Shown here piece after piece: positions 1 through 7,925 of a DNA stretch of 64,000 bases. The stretch spans positions 44,639 to 108,638 of the forward strand of contig DASTVV010000115.1 in the NCBI GenBank assembly GCA_035758925.1. Direction: 5' to 3'. Positions within the stretch are counted from its first letter, which is position 1; the number at the start of each line of letters is the position of its first letter. A program made the position numbers and the translations under genes. The DNA comes from DASPMP01 sp035758925 (GTDB taxonomy: Bacteria; Gemmatimonadota; Gemmatimonadetes; Gemmatimonadales; Gemmatimonadaceae). Under the pieces are notes generated by a model. It was not told the origin of the DNA, ran no database searches, and was given only the letters and a program-made list of their open reading frames with translations.

Positions 1-830
1 TCGGACACATCGCGGAAAGTGACCTCCACCGTCGTGGTGTCACCGACCGGGATGGTGCCGCTGAGCACGACTTCGCCCGTGACGCTGTCCTTCACTGCGT
101 CCAGCCGTGGAACGGAATCGCGACCGGTGCCTCGGGCGGCAGTCGTGGCCGTGATCCGCAGGCGCGGAAACGTCTTCGCGGGTGAGGTCCGCGCGCGCGG
201 CGGCTCGCCGACTCGCTCCGCGCCATGCACGTGGATCTCGGCGAAGCCTTCGTTGAACAGCAGCTCGTCGATCTTGGCGCCGTACGAGTAGTCGAGGTCC
301 TCCCAGTTCCAGGCGGTCCCGGCGTTGGCATCGGGGAACGCATTGCCGCCGGCCAGGACGCGCCCCCGCACGCGCCGCAGCCCACGCGCCCACAGCGAGT
401 CCGCGACGGCGCGCAGCGGCACCATTGCATCGCCCAGCGAGTTATCACTCACGCTCGGGTCGCCGCGCCCGGCCACAACGAGGTCGCCGTCCAGGACGCC
501 AGCGCGAATCTGCCCACGCGCGATCAGTGGCGTGGCGAAGCGGAAGTCCGGGCCGAGGACGTCCAACGCCACCGCCGAGGTGAGAATCTTCATGTTCGAC
601 GCCGGAACCAGGAGCTTACCGGCGTCCCTCGAGTACAGCGTGTCCCTGGCTTCCGGATCGACGATGAGCACGCCCCAGCGTGCCTGCCGCGTGTCCGGCG
701 CCGCGAGCATCGAGTCGATGGCTTGGCGCAGCGCTTCCCCATCGTCGCGAGACGGAGCGGGCCCCAGACGAGCTGGCGCGCACGCGGCCGCACCGAACAA
801 CACCAGGACCCGCCAGTGGGCGCTCCGCAT
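1..830 (-). CDS. dacB: D-alanyl-D-alanine carboxypeptidase/endopeptidase, PBP4 family (3' end outside window)
   Basis: Penicillin-binding protein of the PBP4/DacB class (peptidase S13), which trims or cleaves peptidoglycan cross-links in the periplasm. About 276 codons are visible before the window edge. The N-terminus is a short hydrophobic stretch ending in GAAAC, which could be a lipobox at Cys17. The S-x-x-K catalytic motif appears as PASNMK, with Ser78 and Lys81. It is followed by the family-typical segment GDLVVAGRGDPSVSD and a later W-N-W-E-D-L-D-Y-S-Y-G stretch. The last visible residues (FRDVS) also fit the family. The ATG at 830 was chosen because it gives the signal sequence directly. 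The remaining KTG-type motif would lie off the window. It sits 42 bases downstream of mobA. Confidence 0.85.
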   Translation of the reverse strand, partial: MRSAHWRVLVLFGAAACAPARLGPAPSRDDGEALRQAIDSMLAAPDTRQARWGVLIVDPEARDTLYSRDAGKLLVPASNMKILTSAVALDVLGPDFRFATPLIARGQIRAGVLDGDLVVAGRGDPSVSDNSLGDAMVPLRAVADSLWARGLRRVRGRVLAGGNAFPDANAGTAWNWEDLDYSYGAKIDELLFNEGFAEIHVHGAERVGEPPRARTSPAKTFPRLRITATTAARGTGRDSVPRLDAVKDSVTGEVVLSGTIPVGDTTTVEVTFRDVS

Positions 831-872
831 TGCTGCGAATCTCCGTTGAGGCTGTCGAAACTGCGGGAGAAT

Positions 873-1487
873 CTACTCCGTGGCCGCCATGGCGCGCGCG
901 CGCGTCAGATCGTCCAGCGAGTTGACGCTGAAGAACAGCCGCCTGGCGTCGCCGACCCTCGCCACCTCGGCCGCGCGGAGCAGCCGCACGCGAGGGAGCT
1001 GACGGATGAAGTCCCGAGCCGCGCCGCCACCCGCTTCGAAGAATGCGGCAAGCGCGGGGCGCACTCGAGCCGCGTAGCGGGCGCAGAAGGGTTCGAATCC
1101 ATACGGAGAATCGCTCTCGGGGAGTGCGACGTCGGCGTCGTCCGCACGCCCTGCCAGATCGAGCGCGCGGAGAATCGAGTCACTCACGAACGGCATGTCC
1201 CACGCGACTACGAGCGCATCGCGTCCGCCCGCCAGAGCTGCCTCGACGCCGGCGAGGCCACCGGCCCCCTCATAGCGGTCGCGCACCACCGACACTCGCG
1301 GAAGCCATGATGCGGCTGCGGGGTCGTTGGCGACCAGTACGAGGTCGGTCGTGACCTGACGCAGCGCTCCCGCGACACGATCGATGATGCGGCGTCCGCC
1401 CACCAGCTCGAGCCCTTTGGGTGCGCCGCCCATTCGGCGGCTGCCACCTCCAGCCAGCACGACGCCGACTGGAGCGGAAGAGCTCAG
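873..1487 (-). CDS. mobA: Molybdenum cofactor guanylyltransferase MobA
   Basis: Nucleotidyltransferase that adds GMP from GTP to molybdopterin, giving the guanine dinucleotide form of the cofactor used by formate dehydrogenases and similar enzymes. The nucleotide-binding signature LAGGGSRRMGGAPKG is near the N-terminus and WDMPF carries the metal-binding aspartate. About 204 residues is the usual length. The start is uncertain: the frame stays open upstream inside fdhE. A CTG at 1487 that overlaps the fdhE stop (CTGA) leaves a full-length domain, while a GTG at 1460 would begin too close to the P-loop-like motif. Its partner fdhE lies directly upstream, which supports a role in formate dehydrogenase maturation. 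Confidence 0.85.
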   Translation of the reverse strand: MSSSAPVGVVLAGGGSRRMGGAPKGLELVGGRRIIDRVAGALRQVTTDLVLVANDPAAASWLPRVSVVRDRYEGAGGLAGVEAALAGGRDALVVAWDMPFVSDSILRALDLAGRADDADVALPESDSPYGFEPFCARYAARVRPALAAFFEAGGGAARDFIRQLPRVRLLRAAEVARVGDARRLFFSVNSLDDLTRARAMAATE

Positions 1488-2245
1488 ATGCGCAGTCCCC
1501 TGCGCTCGGCGGCGGCGTCGAGCTCGACGGTGAGCGCGCGCTCGATGATCGGCGACTGCATCCCCTCGCCGCGACGCTCCTTGATGTAGCGCGCGCACGC
1601 GTGGCACACGAGCAGCTCGTACCCAAGGTCCAGCGCGTCCACCCGAACGAAGGTGGGACCGCGCGTCGCCTCGCAGCCCAGGCAACCCAGCGTCGGCGCC
1701 TGCCACTGCGTGTCACAGCGCGCACAGATGAGCGTCCGCCCGCCGCTGGATCGCACGGCAAGGTCAGGCGGCCCGCCGCAACATGGGCAGGTGGGGCGCT
1801 TCCACTCGCCGAACGGCACGCCGCGGCTTGCCTGCGACGCGGCGCTGCGAAGGATGGCGTTGCCAACGAGCGCGGCGGCGCGAAGGGCCAGGCGTCGCCC
1901 GGCATCGCTGGAGCCACGCTCACCCACGAGCCACGCCTTGAGCAGCGGCTGCGCGATCGCGTAGCCGCTGCGAAACGATTCCAGCTCGCGTGGCGATGCC
2001 ATGCCGCACATCTCGAACGCCGTGGCCATCTTGGCGAGACTGGCGTCGAGATCGCCGGCACCCCGCAGCACTTCGTTGGGATCGAACGCGACCCTGCCGT
2101 TCGTCAGATTCGATCGCGCGCGGCGCACCCGCGCTGGCGTCAGGCGAAACCGACCCAACTCCGTGTGCAGCCGAACCAATGGCCCAAGCTCATCGGCCAA
2201 TGCGGTTGGTGCCGCGTCGCGCGAGACGGTCTTTGTAGTAGTCAC
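1484..2245 (-). CDS. fdhE: Formate dehydrogenase accessory protein FdhE
   Basis: FdhE is a cytoplasmic rubredoxin-like protein needed for maturation or activity of formate dehydrogenases. The C-terminal half has the cysteine pairs expected of the family: CPCC, CARC, CLGC and CHAC, the last followed by ARYIKE. The N-terminal half is helical with no recognised motif. An ATG at 2374 would overlap the upstream gene by 22 bases, but the extra residues have poorer third-position GC and do not resemble the family, so the in-frame GTG at 2245 is preferred; neither has a good ribosome-binding site. It overlaps the probable start of mobA by four bases. No formate dehydrogenase structural gene is in the window. 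Confidence 0.85.
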   Translation of the reverse strand: MTTTKTVSRDAAPTALADELGPLVRLHTELGRFRLTPARVRRARSNLTNGRVAFDPNEVLRGAGDLDASLAKMATAFEMCGMASPRELESFRSGYAIAQPLLKAWLVGERGSSDAGRRLALRAAALVGNAILRSAASQASRGVPFGEWKRPTCPCCGGPPDLAVRSSGGRTLICARCDTQWQAPTLGCLGCEATRGPTFVRVDALDLGYELLVCHACARYIKERRGEGMQSPIIERALTVELDAAAERRGLRI

Positions 2246-2352
2246 TCGGAGGTCGTCCGGCGCACAGAGTTGTTCGTGATCGCGGTTTCCACACCTGATG
2301 AAGAACGAACCCCGGCTCAGGTCACGACCGGCAAAAACTGCCGCATCGGCGA

Positions 2353-2775
2353 TCATTCCTGGCGGAACGAACACCGCAACGTGGCATCCTCAGCCACGGT
2401 GACCTCAGTAACAACGACGCTTTTTCCAAGCGTCGCGCGCAGCCGCTCGAAGATGAAACGCGCCAGGTTCTCGCCAGTCGGGATGAGCTTGCCGTCCGCG
2501 AACTCGGGCACGTCGAGATTGATGTTCCGATGATCGAAGCGGTCGCTGATCTCGCGCGCGAGCACGGCGTCCAGCGCAGCGAGGTCGACGCAAAACCCGG
2601 TGCGGGGATCGATGTCGCCGCGGACGGTCACGTCACACGTGTACGTGTGTCCGTGGAAGCTGGGACGCGCGCACAAACCGAACGTGCGCTCGTTCTCCTC
2701 GTCGCTCCATTCGGGGCGGCGATAGCGATGCGCGGCACTGAACGAGACCCGGCGTGTGAGGAGAGCGGACGCCAT
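2353..2775 (-). CDS. queD: 6-pyruvoyltetrahydropterin synthase / 6-carboxytetrahydropterin synthase family protein
   Basis: Tunnel-fold enzyme of the PTPS/QueD family acting on dihydroneopterin triphosphate. The zinc ligands are visible: the first histidine in FSAAHRYRR and the pair in FHGHTY. The catalytic cysteine is in GLCARPS, a Cys-His pair with FDHRN follows, and PTGEN is the substrate-binding motif. The 140-residue length is normal. The insert SDEENERTFGLC resembles PTPS-type rather than E. coli QueD-type sequences, so the product (6-carboxytetrahydropterin for queuosine versus 6-pyruvoyltetrahydropterin) is not settled; no queC or queE is nearby. The neighbours are molybdopterin genes, also pterin-related. 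The symbol is tentative. Confidence 0.8.
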   Translation of the reverse strand: MASALLTRRVSFSAAHRYRRPEWSDEENERTFGLCARPSFHGHTYTCDVTVRGDIDPRTGFCVDLAALDAVLAREISDRFDHRNINLDVPEFADGKLIPTGENLARFIFERLRATLGKSVVVTEVTVAEDATLRCSFRQE

Positions 2776-2784
2776 CCCGTGAAG

Positions 2785-3312
2785 CTAATGATCCTCGCCG
2801 GGCGACGGTCCAGCATTGGGCCCTTCGAGGCCCGGCCCCTCCAGGCCTTCCTGCGTCGACGACTCAGGCGGCACCCAGGGCGTGCCGTCCGCGATCGCCT
2901 TTCCGATGTCGGTCGTTCCGAACATCCGGGCGTCGAGGTCCTCCTTCACGTCGTCGGCTTCGGGATCCATCGGCACTGGGCGGTCGCCGAGCAGCAGACC
3001 GGATTCGCGGTCCTCTTCCACGAGGTGATCGAAGATCTCCATCGGTGTCTCGGCGCGATGGATGGCCTGTACCACCAGGTCGTTGGTCACATCCGTGAGG
3101 CCCAGGACGTCCGTGAGAACATGCTCCGCGACACGCCGCTCGTAATCCGTCCCGACGCGCCCTTCGAGGGTCACGCGGCCCGCGTCGACCTTCACCGTGA
3201 TGTAATCGACGTCGAGGCCATTGTTCGCGCGCAACTGTGCGCGGATCAGGTCTCGCAGCTCGCCATCGTCCAGGTCATCGATGTCGTGGATCCGCTCGAA
3301 CTCGTTGGCCAT
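2785..3312 (-). CDS. BON domain protein
   Basis: A 175-residue protein with one BON domain at about residues 18-90 (ELRDLIRAQLRANNGLD, then ITVKVDAGRVTLEGRV and a second strand-helix ending in LGLTDVTNDLVV). BON domains bind phospholipid or other hydrophobic surfaces and usually sit in the envelope, but no signal peptide or transmembrane segment is visible here. The C-terminal half is acidic and Pro/Gly-rich, probably disordered, with the phrase LEGPGLEGPNAGP. It lies 9 bases upstream of the PTPS gene on the same strand. The function is unknown beyond the domain. Confidence 0.75.
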   Translation of the reverse strand: MANEFERIHDIDDLDDGELRDLIRAQLRANNGLDVDYITVKVDAGRVTLEGRVGTDYERRVAEHVLTDVLGLTDVTNDLVVQAIHRAETPMEIFDHLVEEDRESGLLLGDRPVPMDPEADDVKEDLDARMFGTTDIGKAIADGTPWVPPESSTQEGLEGPGLEGPNAGPSPGEDH

Positions 3313-3372
3313 CGCGCTTCACCTCGTGCTCGCGACTGGCGTCGGGCGCCGCGCCGCGAGCGGAAGCGCGCG

Positions 3373-4089
3373 CTACCTGGAGAACAGGTACGAAAGGCCG
3401 ATCGTGAACCCCGGATTGTTCAACCAGGTCGACCTCGACTTCGTTGCATTCAGAATCGTCGAGTTGTCGGGGGCGAGCTGGAAGTACGTGTCCGGATACT
3501 TCACGGAGTACAGGTGGTTGAGCAGGTCGGCGCGGACCTGATAGCGCCCTCCGGGAAGCCACCTGATGCCCGCACCCCACGTGAATGCAAAGCGGGTGCC
3601 GAATGCGAAGTCACCGACGTCCGGCTCCGTGTGAAAATCGCTGGCGAGTCCCAACCCCAGCTTCAGTTCGGGTACCAAACGGTAGAAGCTTCGAGCGCCC
3701 GTGAGGCTCATCGCGAAGCCGGCGTCGAACAGGTACAGCGGCCAGCGGAACGTGCCGATCGACTTGCAGTTCGCCACCGTGGGAGTGCAGGTCGAGTTGC
3801 GCTCCGGATCCAGCACGTCGCGCTCGGAGGAGACACGGGCGACGGAAAAATTCAGGTTCGCCGGGCCGCTTGGCCGCCACTGATACAGGGCACCCGCCAT
3901 GGGTCCGCGCTGCGGAACGACACCGGCCGGATCGTGCCGCGCCAGGTAATAACCGCTGAACAGCGTGATCTCATGCGACTCGACGAGGTCACGATAAGGA
4001 CTGGTCTGCGGGTTGTGGCCAACCTGCGCGTCCAGCGTGGAACCGACGCAAAGCACCGCCAGCACGGCGGCGAAGCCGTGATACGTCAT
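3373..4089 (-). CDS. Putative outer-membrane beta-barrel protein
   Basis: A 238-residue protein with a signal peptide (MTYHGFAAVLAVLCVGSTLDAQ, cleavage after Ala-Gln likely). It is followed by alternating polar and aromatic strands and a final strand ending in GLSYLFSR, as expected for a small outer-membrane barrel. I do not recognise a specific family. The start codon shares ATGA with the stop of gpmI upstream, so the two are probably translated together, though a metabolic link is not obvious. A Cys pair lies in an extracellular-type loop (near STCTPTVANCKS). Confidence 0.65.
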   Translation of the reverse strand: MTYHGFAAVLAVLCVGSTLDAQVGHNPQTSPYRDLVESHEITLFSGYYLARHDPAGVVPQRGPMAGALYQWRPSGPANLNFSVARVSSERDVLDPERNSTCTPTVANCKSIGTFRWPLYLFDAGFAMSLTGARSFYRLVPELKLGLGLASDFHTEPDVGDFAFGTRFAFTWGAGIRWLPGGRYQVRADLLNHLYSVKYPDTYFQLAPDNSTILNATKSRSTWLNNPGFTIGLSYLFSR

Positions 4090-5642
4090 GACCGCACCGC
4101 AACCATCTCTGCCTGTCTCAGATCCATTCCAGTCATCTCCGGCGGCCGCTCGAGACCGAGCAGGCGCAAAACCGTTGGCCCAACGTCACACAATGCGCCA
4201 CCGTTGCGCAGCGGGCGGTCCCCATCGGGATCGACCACGACGAGCGGAACCGGGCTCGTGGTATGCGCGGTGTGCGGGCCACCGGTCGCAGGGTCAATCA
4301 TCAACTCGCAGTTCCCGTGGTCCGCAGTGATGAGTAATCGGGCGCCGCCCTTTTCGGCAGACGTCATCACGCGCGCAAGGCACCGGTCCACGGTTTCCAC
4401 GGCGGCGATCGTGGCGGGTAAGGAACCCGTATGACCCACCATGTCGCCGTTGGCGTAGTTGCAGAGGATGAAGTCGTGCTGCCCGGCGTCGATGGATTGA
4501 CAGAGCACCTCGGTCACGCCTTCCGCGCTCATCTCGGGTGCCAAATCGTACGTGGCCACCTTCTGGCTCGGCACCAGCAAGCGCTCCTCGCCGGGGAAGG
4601 GGTGCTCGATGCCGCCGTTGAAGAAGTAGGTCACGTGGGCGTACTTCTCGGTCTCCGCCGTACGGAACATCGTCATGCCCGACTTTGACACCACTTCGGC
4701 GACGATGTTCGCCATCGACTGAGGAGGAAATGCCACCGGCAGCTGGTGTGAGCGCCGATCGTAGGATGTCATCGTGACCACATGCAGCGACGGCCGGTTG
4801 CTCACGTCGAACTCGGCGAACCCGTCCTCGGTGAGAGCGCGGACGATCTGCCGCATCCGGTCCGCACGGAAGTTGAAGCAGATCAGCGCGTCGCCGTTGC
4901 GCATCGGAGCCACCGGGCGACCGTCCTGGACGATGACGCTTGGCTCGATGAACTCGTCGGTGACGCCGCGATCGTACGAAGCCCTGATCATCGCCAGCGG
5001 ATCAGTTCCCTGCGGGCCTGACCCATCGACCGCTACGCGATACCACTTTTCGCAGCGGTCCCAGCGCTTGTCGCGATCCATTCCGTAGTAGCGCCCACCC
5101 AGGCTGGCGACCACCGCACGATCGCGTGCATGCGCAAGCAGCTCCTGCATGTACCCGTAGCCGGACTGCGGCATGGTGTCGCGGCCGTCCATGAGCGCGT
5201 GAATCGCGACCCTTGGCGCGCCGCATCGTTCGGCAAAGTCAATCAGCGCGAGGAGGTGCTTGTCGAAGGCATGCACGCCTCCTTTGCCTATCAGGCCCAT
5301 CAAGTGGAGCGTGCCGTTGTTTCGCTTGACTCGCTCGCAGGCTTCGACGAAGGCAGGGTTGCTGAGGAAGCTGCCGTCCTGGATCGCCTGGTTGATGCGG
5401 ACGAGGTCCTGCATGACCACGCGGCCAGCGCCGAGGTTCAGGTGCCCGACTTCGCTGTTTCCCATCTGGCCTTCGGGTAGCCCCACCGCCAGGCCGGATG
5501 CCTCGAGAAGTGTACGGGGGGCACGGGACCAAAGTCGGTCCCAGGTCGGGGTGTTGGCGAGTGCGATGGCATTGCCCTCGCGCTCCGGCCGGTAACCCCA
5601 GCCGTCGAGGACGATGAGCGCGACGGGTCGGCGGGGCGGCAT
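4086..5642 (-). CDS. gpmI: 2,3-bisphosphoglycerate-independent phosphoglycerate mutase
   Basis: Glycolytic enzyme that interconverts 3- and 2-phosphoglycerate; a cytoplasmic alkaline-phosphatase-superfamily protein with two metal ions. Seen: the N-terminal metal motif VLDGWG, the serine region GNSEVGHLNLGAGRV, ALMDGRDTMP, FNFRADRMRQI, and the C-terminal metal site TADHGNCE with PHTAHT. The 518 residues from the ATG at 5642 match the family; an upstream ATG at 5717 would add 25 residues with no counterpart. A promoter lies so close to this ATG (see 5650-5678) that the mRNA may be leaderless. The stop overlaps the next gene's start by four bases. Confidence 0.95.
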   Translation of the reverse strand: MPPRRPVALIVLDGWGYRPEREGNAIALANTPTWDRLWSRAPRTLLEASGLAVGLPEGQMGNSEVGHLNLGAGRVVMQDLVRINQAIQDGSFLSNPAFVEACERVKRNNGTLHLMGLIGKGGVHAFDKHLLALIDFAERCGAPRVAIHALMDGRDTMPQSGYGYMQELLAHARDRAVVASLGGRYYGMDRDKRWDRCEKWYRVAVDGSGPQGTDPLAMIRASYDRGVTDEFIEPSVIVQDGRPVAPMRNGDALICFNFRADRMRQIVRALTEDGFAEFDVSNRPSLHVVTMTSYDRRSHQLPVAFPPQSMANIVAEVVSKSGMTMFRTAETEKYAHVTYFFNGGIEHPFPGEERLLVPSQKVATYDLAPEMSAEGVTEVLCQSIDAGQHDFILCNYANGDMVGHTGSLPATIAAVETVDRCLARVMTSAEKGGARLLITADHGNCELMIDPATGGPHTAHTTSPVPLVVVDPDGDRPLRNGGALCDVGPTVLRLLGLERPPEMTGMDLRQAEMVAVRS

Positions 5643-5649
5643 TGGGGCA

Positions 5650-5678
5650 AATGTACCAGTGCCGATTTGCGAGACCAA
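5650..5678 (-). promoter_or_regulatory. Putative sigma-70-type promoter of gpmI
   Basis: On the minus strand TTGGTC (5673-5678) is followed after exactly 17 bases by TACATT (5650-5655). Only 7 bases separate the -10 box from the gpmI ATG, and there is no Shine-Dalgarno sequence, so transcription would begin at or next to the start codon. The same -35 hexamer with a 17-base spacer occurs upstream of glmM. Confidence 0.55.
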
Positions 5679-5794
5679 GCCGGACGCGCCCGAAGAACCT
5701 ATCCGGTGGCGCCGCACTCCTCGGGAAGCTGCGAGGCGGCTTCAGTGCCACCGAGCTTGGGTTAACCTGCCACCGAGCGTCGGCTTCCGTACCG

Positions 5795-5812
5795 ACTGAT
5801 CGTTCGATCAGT
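5795..5812. promoter_or_regulatory. Palindrome ACTGATCG-TT-CGATCAGT
   Basis: Perfect inverted repeat with 8-base arms around TT, followed by TTT on the plus strand. It could be an operator for a dimeric regulator acting on the divergent transcripts, or a weak terminator. It lies about 115 bases upstream of the gpmI -35 box. No other copy was noticed in the window. Confidence 0.4.
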
Positions 5813-5878
5813 TTTGTGCGGTGTTTTGGAACATTCACGCGGAACCAAGCCAAACACATGGTGTATTGGCGCGGCGCT

Positions 5879-5904
5879 AACCAGTCGATCAGCATTGACT
5901 GGTT
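5879..5904. promoter_or_regulatory. Hairpin AACCAGTC-N10-GACTGGTT
   Basis: Perfect 8-base inverted repeat with a 10-base loop, followed by TCTG and no clear T-tract. It lies 86 bases upstream of the leader ORF start. It may be an operator or an RNA hairpin; its role is not known. Confidence 0.35.
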
Positions 5905-5990
5905 TCTGTGAGCGACGACACCGAGGGGTTGGTTTTTCGCGGCTAAATTGCTGGCGTCGTTGAAGTTCAGTGGGTTGCTAGGGAGGTATA

Positions 5991-6272
5991 ATGGAGCGCC
6001 TAGAATCCGCGCCGTCCCACCGGGGCGGCCACGTTTCGTTTGCAGCGCCTAGATGCGCTGGCGGCGATATCAATGGCTGTCCAATTGTCGAGGTCGTTCG
6101 AGGGTTCTGGCCGGGTTCGGCTGAAGGTGTTACTTCAGTGGCCCTCTCCGCTGAGCAATTCGAAAAGCAGGGAGCCCTGGTTCGTCGTATGGGGGACGTA
6201 TTTCTGGACCACGGGGATGGGGGACTTATGGACCACCTTATCCAGTACGGTCAGTGGGGGATAGCTGCTTGA
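5991..6272 (+). CDS. Possible 93-residue leader/upstream ORF (doubtful)
   Basis: For a gene: an ATG at 5991 with GGGAGG four bases before it, a run of 93 codons, and a TGA stop that overlaps the next start as TTGA, a typical translational-coupling arrangement. Against: third codon positions are much less GC-rich than in neighbouring genes, the predicted protein has no recognisable domain, and the ATG lies inside a TATAAT sequence (5987-5992) that could instead be a -10 box. An imperfect direct repeat (6189-6212 and 6217-6236, sharing ATGGGGGAC and TGGACCAC) lies inside it. It may be a regulatory leader rather than a functional protein. Confidence 0.3.
   Translation: MERLESAPSHRGGHVSFAAPRCAGGDINGCPIVEVVRGFWPGSAEGVTSVALSAEQFEKQGALVRRMGDVFLDHGDGGLMDHLIQYGQWGIAA
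6189..6236 (+). repeat. Imperfect direct repeat in the leader region
   Basis: Two copies of ATGGGGGAC-x-TA...TGGACCAC at 6189-6212 and 6217-6236; the second lacks about four internal bases. It sits just upstream of the M15 peptidase start. Confidence 0.5.
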
Positions 6273-7321
6273 AGCGCCCCAAACGCTTCAAGCCGGTGAT
6301 CCGGCGCAATCCGCTGTTGAGGGCGGATGTCGCGACCACCATCGTCGCGTTGTGCGCGGCGGTGGGTGTCGTGCAGTTCTACCGACCGGATTCCGCGCTC
6401 GGGCGCACACCGTTCGCCCATTTGGCTGCAACGACATCGACCATCGGCACTCCCTCGAGCAATGCGTTTGGTCGCAGCGGGGAGGTCAAGCTGTTGTTCG
6501 CTCTGCCTGGTCAGCGGCTCGAGTTCCCGCTGGCGGTTGGGGGCGATCCCGGCGAGATGCGCTACGAGTGGACGTCGCTACGCGGCGTCGAAACCGGGTT
6601 TTCGGCGCAGCCCATGGAAGGTGCGGACATCTCCACGCCAGTGGTGCCGGGCTTCTACTTTCTCACGCTGGTCCGTGACGGCAATCGACAGATCATCCGT
6701 GAGCCCGCTGTCGCCATCATGCGGCCGTTCCAGGAAAAGCTGGGCGGCATGCTGAACGGGTATCGCATTGGTACCTATCTGGCTGAGAAGCTCAGGGGCA
6801 GCCGAGCTGACAAGGAGCGTCCGGACGGGTTCCTCGAGATCTATCAGCAGCACCTCGACCTCCCGATCAGCAAGCACCTCAAGTTGCGCGACTTCGTGAC
6901 GCACGACGACCAGGCGGACGTCTGGCCGAAGTACGTGGCGCTCAATCCGCGACTGCTCGATAAGCTGGAGCTGGTGCTCGCGCAGCTCGAGAGTCAGTCC
7001 GAGACGCGAAGCGCGGGCGTGGCGCAGCTCGAGATCAGCGTGCACTCCGGTTTCCGCACACCGTCGCACAACACCCGTGTCCAATTGGCCGCGAGGGACA
7101 GTCGCCACCAGTACGGCGACGCGGCCGACGTCGTGGTTGATGCAAACGCCAATGGCAGGCTGGATCGCAACGACTGGCGCCTGGTCGCCGCGGCGGTGGA
7201 AGAAGTAGAGCGCACGCACCCCGACCTCGTCGGCGGGCTCGGCATCTACACGAGCCGGCGCTACTCGATGCCGTACGTGCACATCGACACGCGTGGTACG
7301 CGGTCCCGCTGGAGAGGCTGA
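6269..7321 (+). CDS. Membrane-anchored M15-family peptidase (MepK/YcbK-like, D-Ala-D-Ala carboxypeptidase fold)
   Basis: Predicted peptidoglycan peptidase of the M15/DUF882 type. A single N-terminal membrane segment at about residues 19-38 (VATTIVALCAAVGVVQFY) would anchor it with the catalytic domain outside. The C-terminal domain has VHSGFRTPSHN, then the zinc motif S-R-H-x-x-G-x-A-x-D (SRHQYGDAAD) and a last ligand in YVHID. A calcium-like acidic loop (DANANGRLDRND) lies between them. The TTG at 6269 is preferred over the GTG at 6254 because GGGGGA lies seven bases before it and it overlaps the upstream ORF stop (TTGA). It is about 350 residues long. The substrate is inferred from the family, not proven. 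Confidence 0.8.
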   Translation: MKRPKRFKPVIRRNPLLRADVATTIVALCAAVGVVQFYRPDSALGRTPFAHLAATTSTIGTPSSNAFGRSGEVKLLFALPGQRLEFPLAVGGDPGEMRYEWTSLRGVETGFSAQPMEGADISTPVVPGFYFLTLVRDGNRQIIREPAVAIMRPFQEKLGGMLNGYRIGTYLAEKLRGSRADKERPDGFLEIYQQHLDLPISKHLKLRDFVTHDDQADVWPKYVALNPRLLDKLELVLAQLESQSETRSAGVAQLEISVHSGFRTPSHNTRVQLAARDSRHQYGDAADVVVDANANGRLDRNDWRLVAAAVEEVERTHPDLVGGLGIYTSRRYSMPYVHIDTRGTRSRWRG

Positions 7322-7366
7322 CCGGCGATCCCGGTCCGCCCTCCAGGGCCCTGAGCGTTTTCCGGC

Positions 7367-7381
7367 CGGCGCTTTGCGCCG
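7367..7381. repeat. Short GC hairpin CGGCGC-TTT-GCGCCG
   Basis: Perfect 6-base inverted repeat about 45 bases after the M15 peptidase stop. It has no T-tract, so termination is uncertain. Confidence 0.35.
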
Positions 7382-7436
7382 TGTGTATCGTAGACGTGGG
7401 ATGGAATCGCGGCAGACGCCGCGGCGAACACACCAC

Positions 7437-7453
7437 CCGCGGCAAAGCCGCGG
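7437..7453. repeat. Short GC hairpin CCGCGGC-AAA-GCCGCGG
   Basis: Perfect 7-base inverted repeat with an AAA loop, ending 13 bases before the next start codon (7467). It could affect ribosome access to that gene or be a simple GC-rich palindrome. Confidence 0.35.
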
Positions 7454-7466
7454 CCGGAACAGGGCC

Positions 7467-7925
7467 ATGAACGAGCACCTGCGCGAACGCATCGTCCGCA
7501 AACTCGACGCGCTCACGGACGAGCGCGGCTACCAGATACTCGACTACGTCGAGTTCCTCGAATCGAAGTACGCCGAGCGCCAGAATCCGTCAGGAAACGC
7601 GTTCACGCGCTTCACGGAAGCGGTCGAGGACCGGATGCGGGCGGGCAAGGTCTCCGCGGCCGCGATCGCCGAAACCATGGGGCTGCTGAACCGCGCAGCC
7701 AACGTTCTCAATGGCGCTGTTGCGGCGGGGAAATCCGTCGCTTCCGACATCGTGACCGCTGCCCAGAGCATGACGCCTCGCCCTGGGGGACCCAGCGGTA
7801 CGAGTGCTGCACCACCGACGACGTCGGCGTCGACTACAACGGGGCCGCAGACGCCACCACCCAAAGAGGCATCGAGTCCGGCGCACGACGTCGAGCATCC
7901 GGGCTCGGGCGAGGAGCGGTTGTAA
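7467..7925 (+). CDS. Hypothetical protein with helical N-terminus
   Basis: A 152-residue protein not assigned to a family. The first 60 residues form an amphipathic helical segment (ERIVRKLDALTDERGYQILD, then YVEFLESKYAER), a pattern shared with small DUF2281-like proteins. A second helical part (about 75-105) and a Pro/Thr/Ser-rich, probably disordered tail follow. There is no signal peptide. The ATG at 7467 is chosen because the upstream open frame is GC-rich shadow sequence. It overlaps the next start by one base (TAATG), so it is likely co-translated with the DUF1232 protein. Confidence 0.65.
   Translation: MNEHLRERIVRKLDALTDERGYQILDYVEFLESKYAERQNPSGNAFTRFTEAVEDRMRAGKVSAAAIAETMGLLNRAANVLNGAVAAGKSVASDIVTAAQSMTPRPGGPSGTSAAPPTTSASTTTGPQTPPPKEASSPAHDVEHPGSGEERL

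Larger units (their letters stand above)
5643..5990. other. AT-richer intergenic spacer with regulatory features
   Basis: No gene is supported in this stretch between gpmI (minus) and the next plus-strand ORF. It has a lower GC content than its neighbours. It holds the gpmI promoter, a palindrome at 5795-5812 and a separate hairpin at 5879-5904, described separately. Confidence 0.6.

Noticed and set aside
225..1310. A long plus-strand frame over dacB and mobA
   Set aside because: Arg/His/Ala-rich shadow of genuine minus-strand genes; no motif and no start signal.
2530..4434. A 634-codon plus-strand frame across queD, the BON gene, the membrane gene and gpmI
   Set aside because: It is antisense to four recognisable minus-strand genes, has no domain and only exists because GC-rich third positions remove stops on the other strand.
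5987..5992. TATAAT as a confident -10 promoter box of the peptidase
   Set aside because: The nearest -35-like sequence TTGAAG (5960-5965) is 21 bases away, too far for a normal promoter, so it was left as an open alternative rather than annotated.
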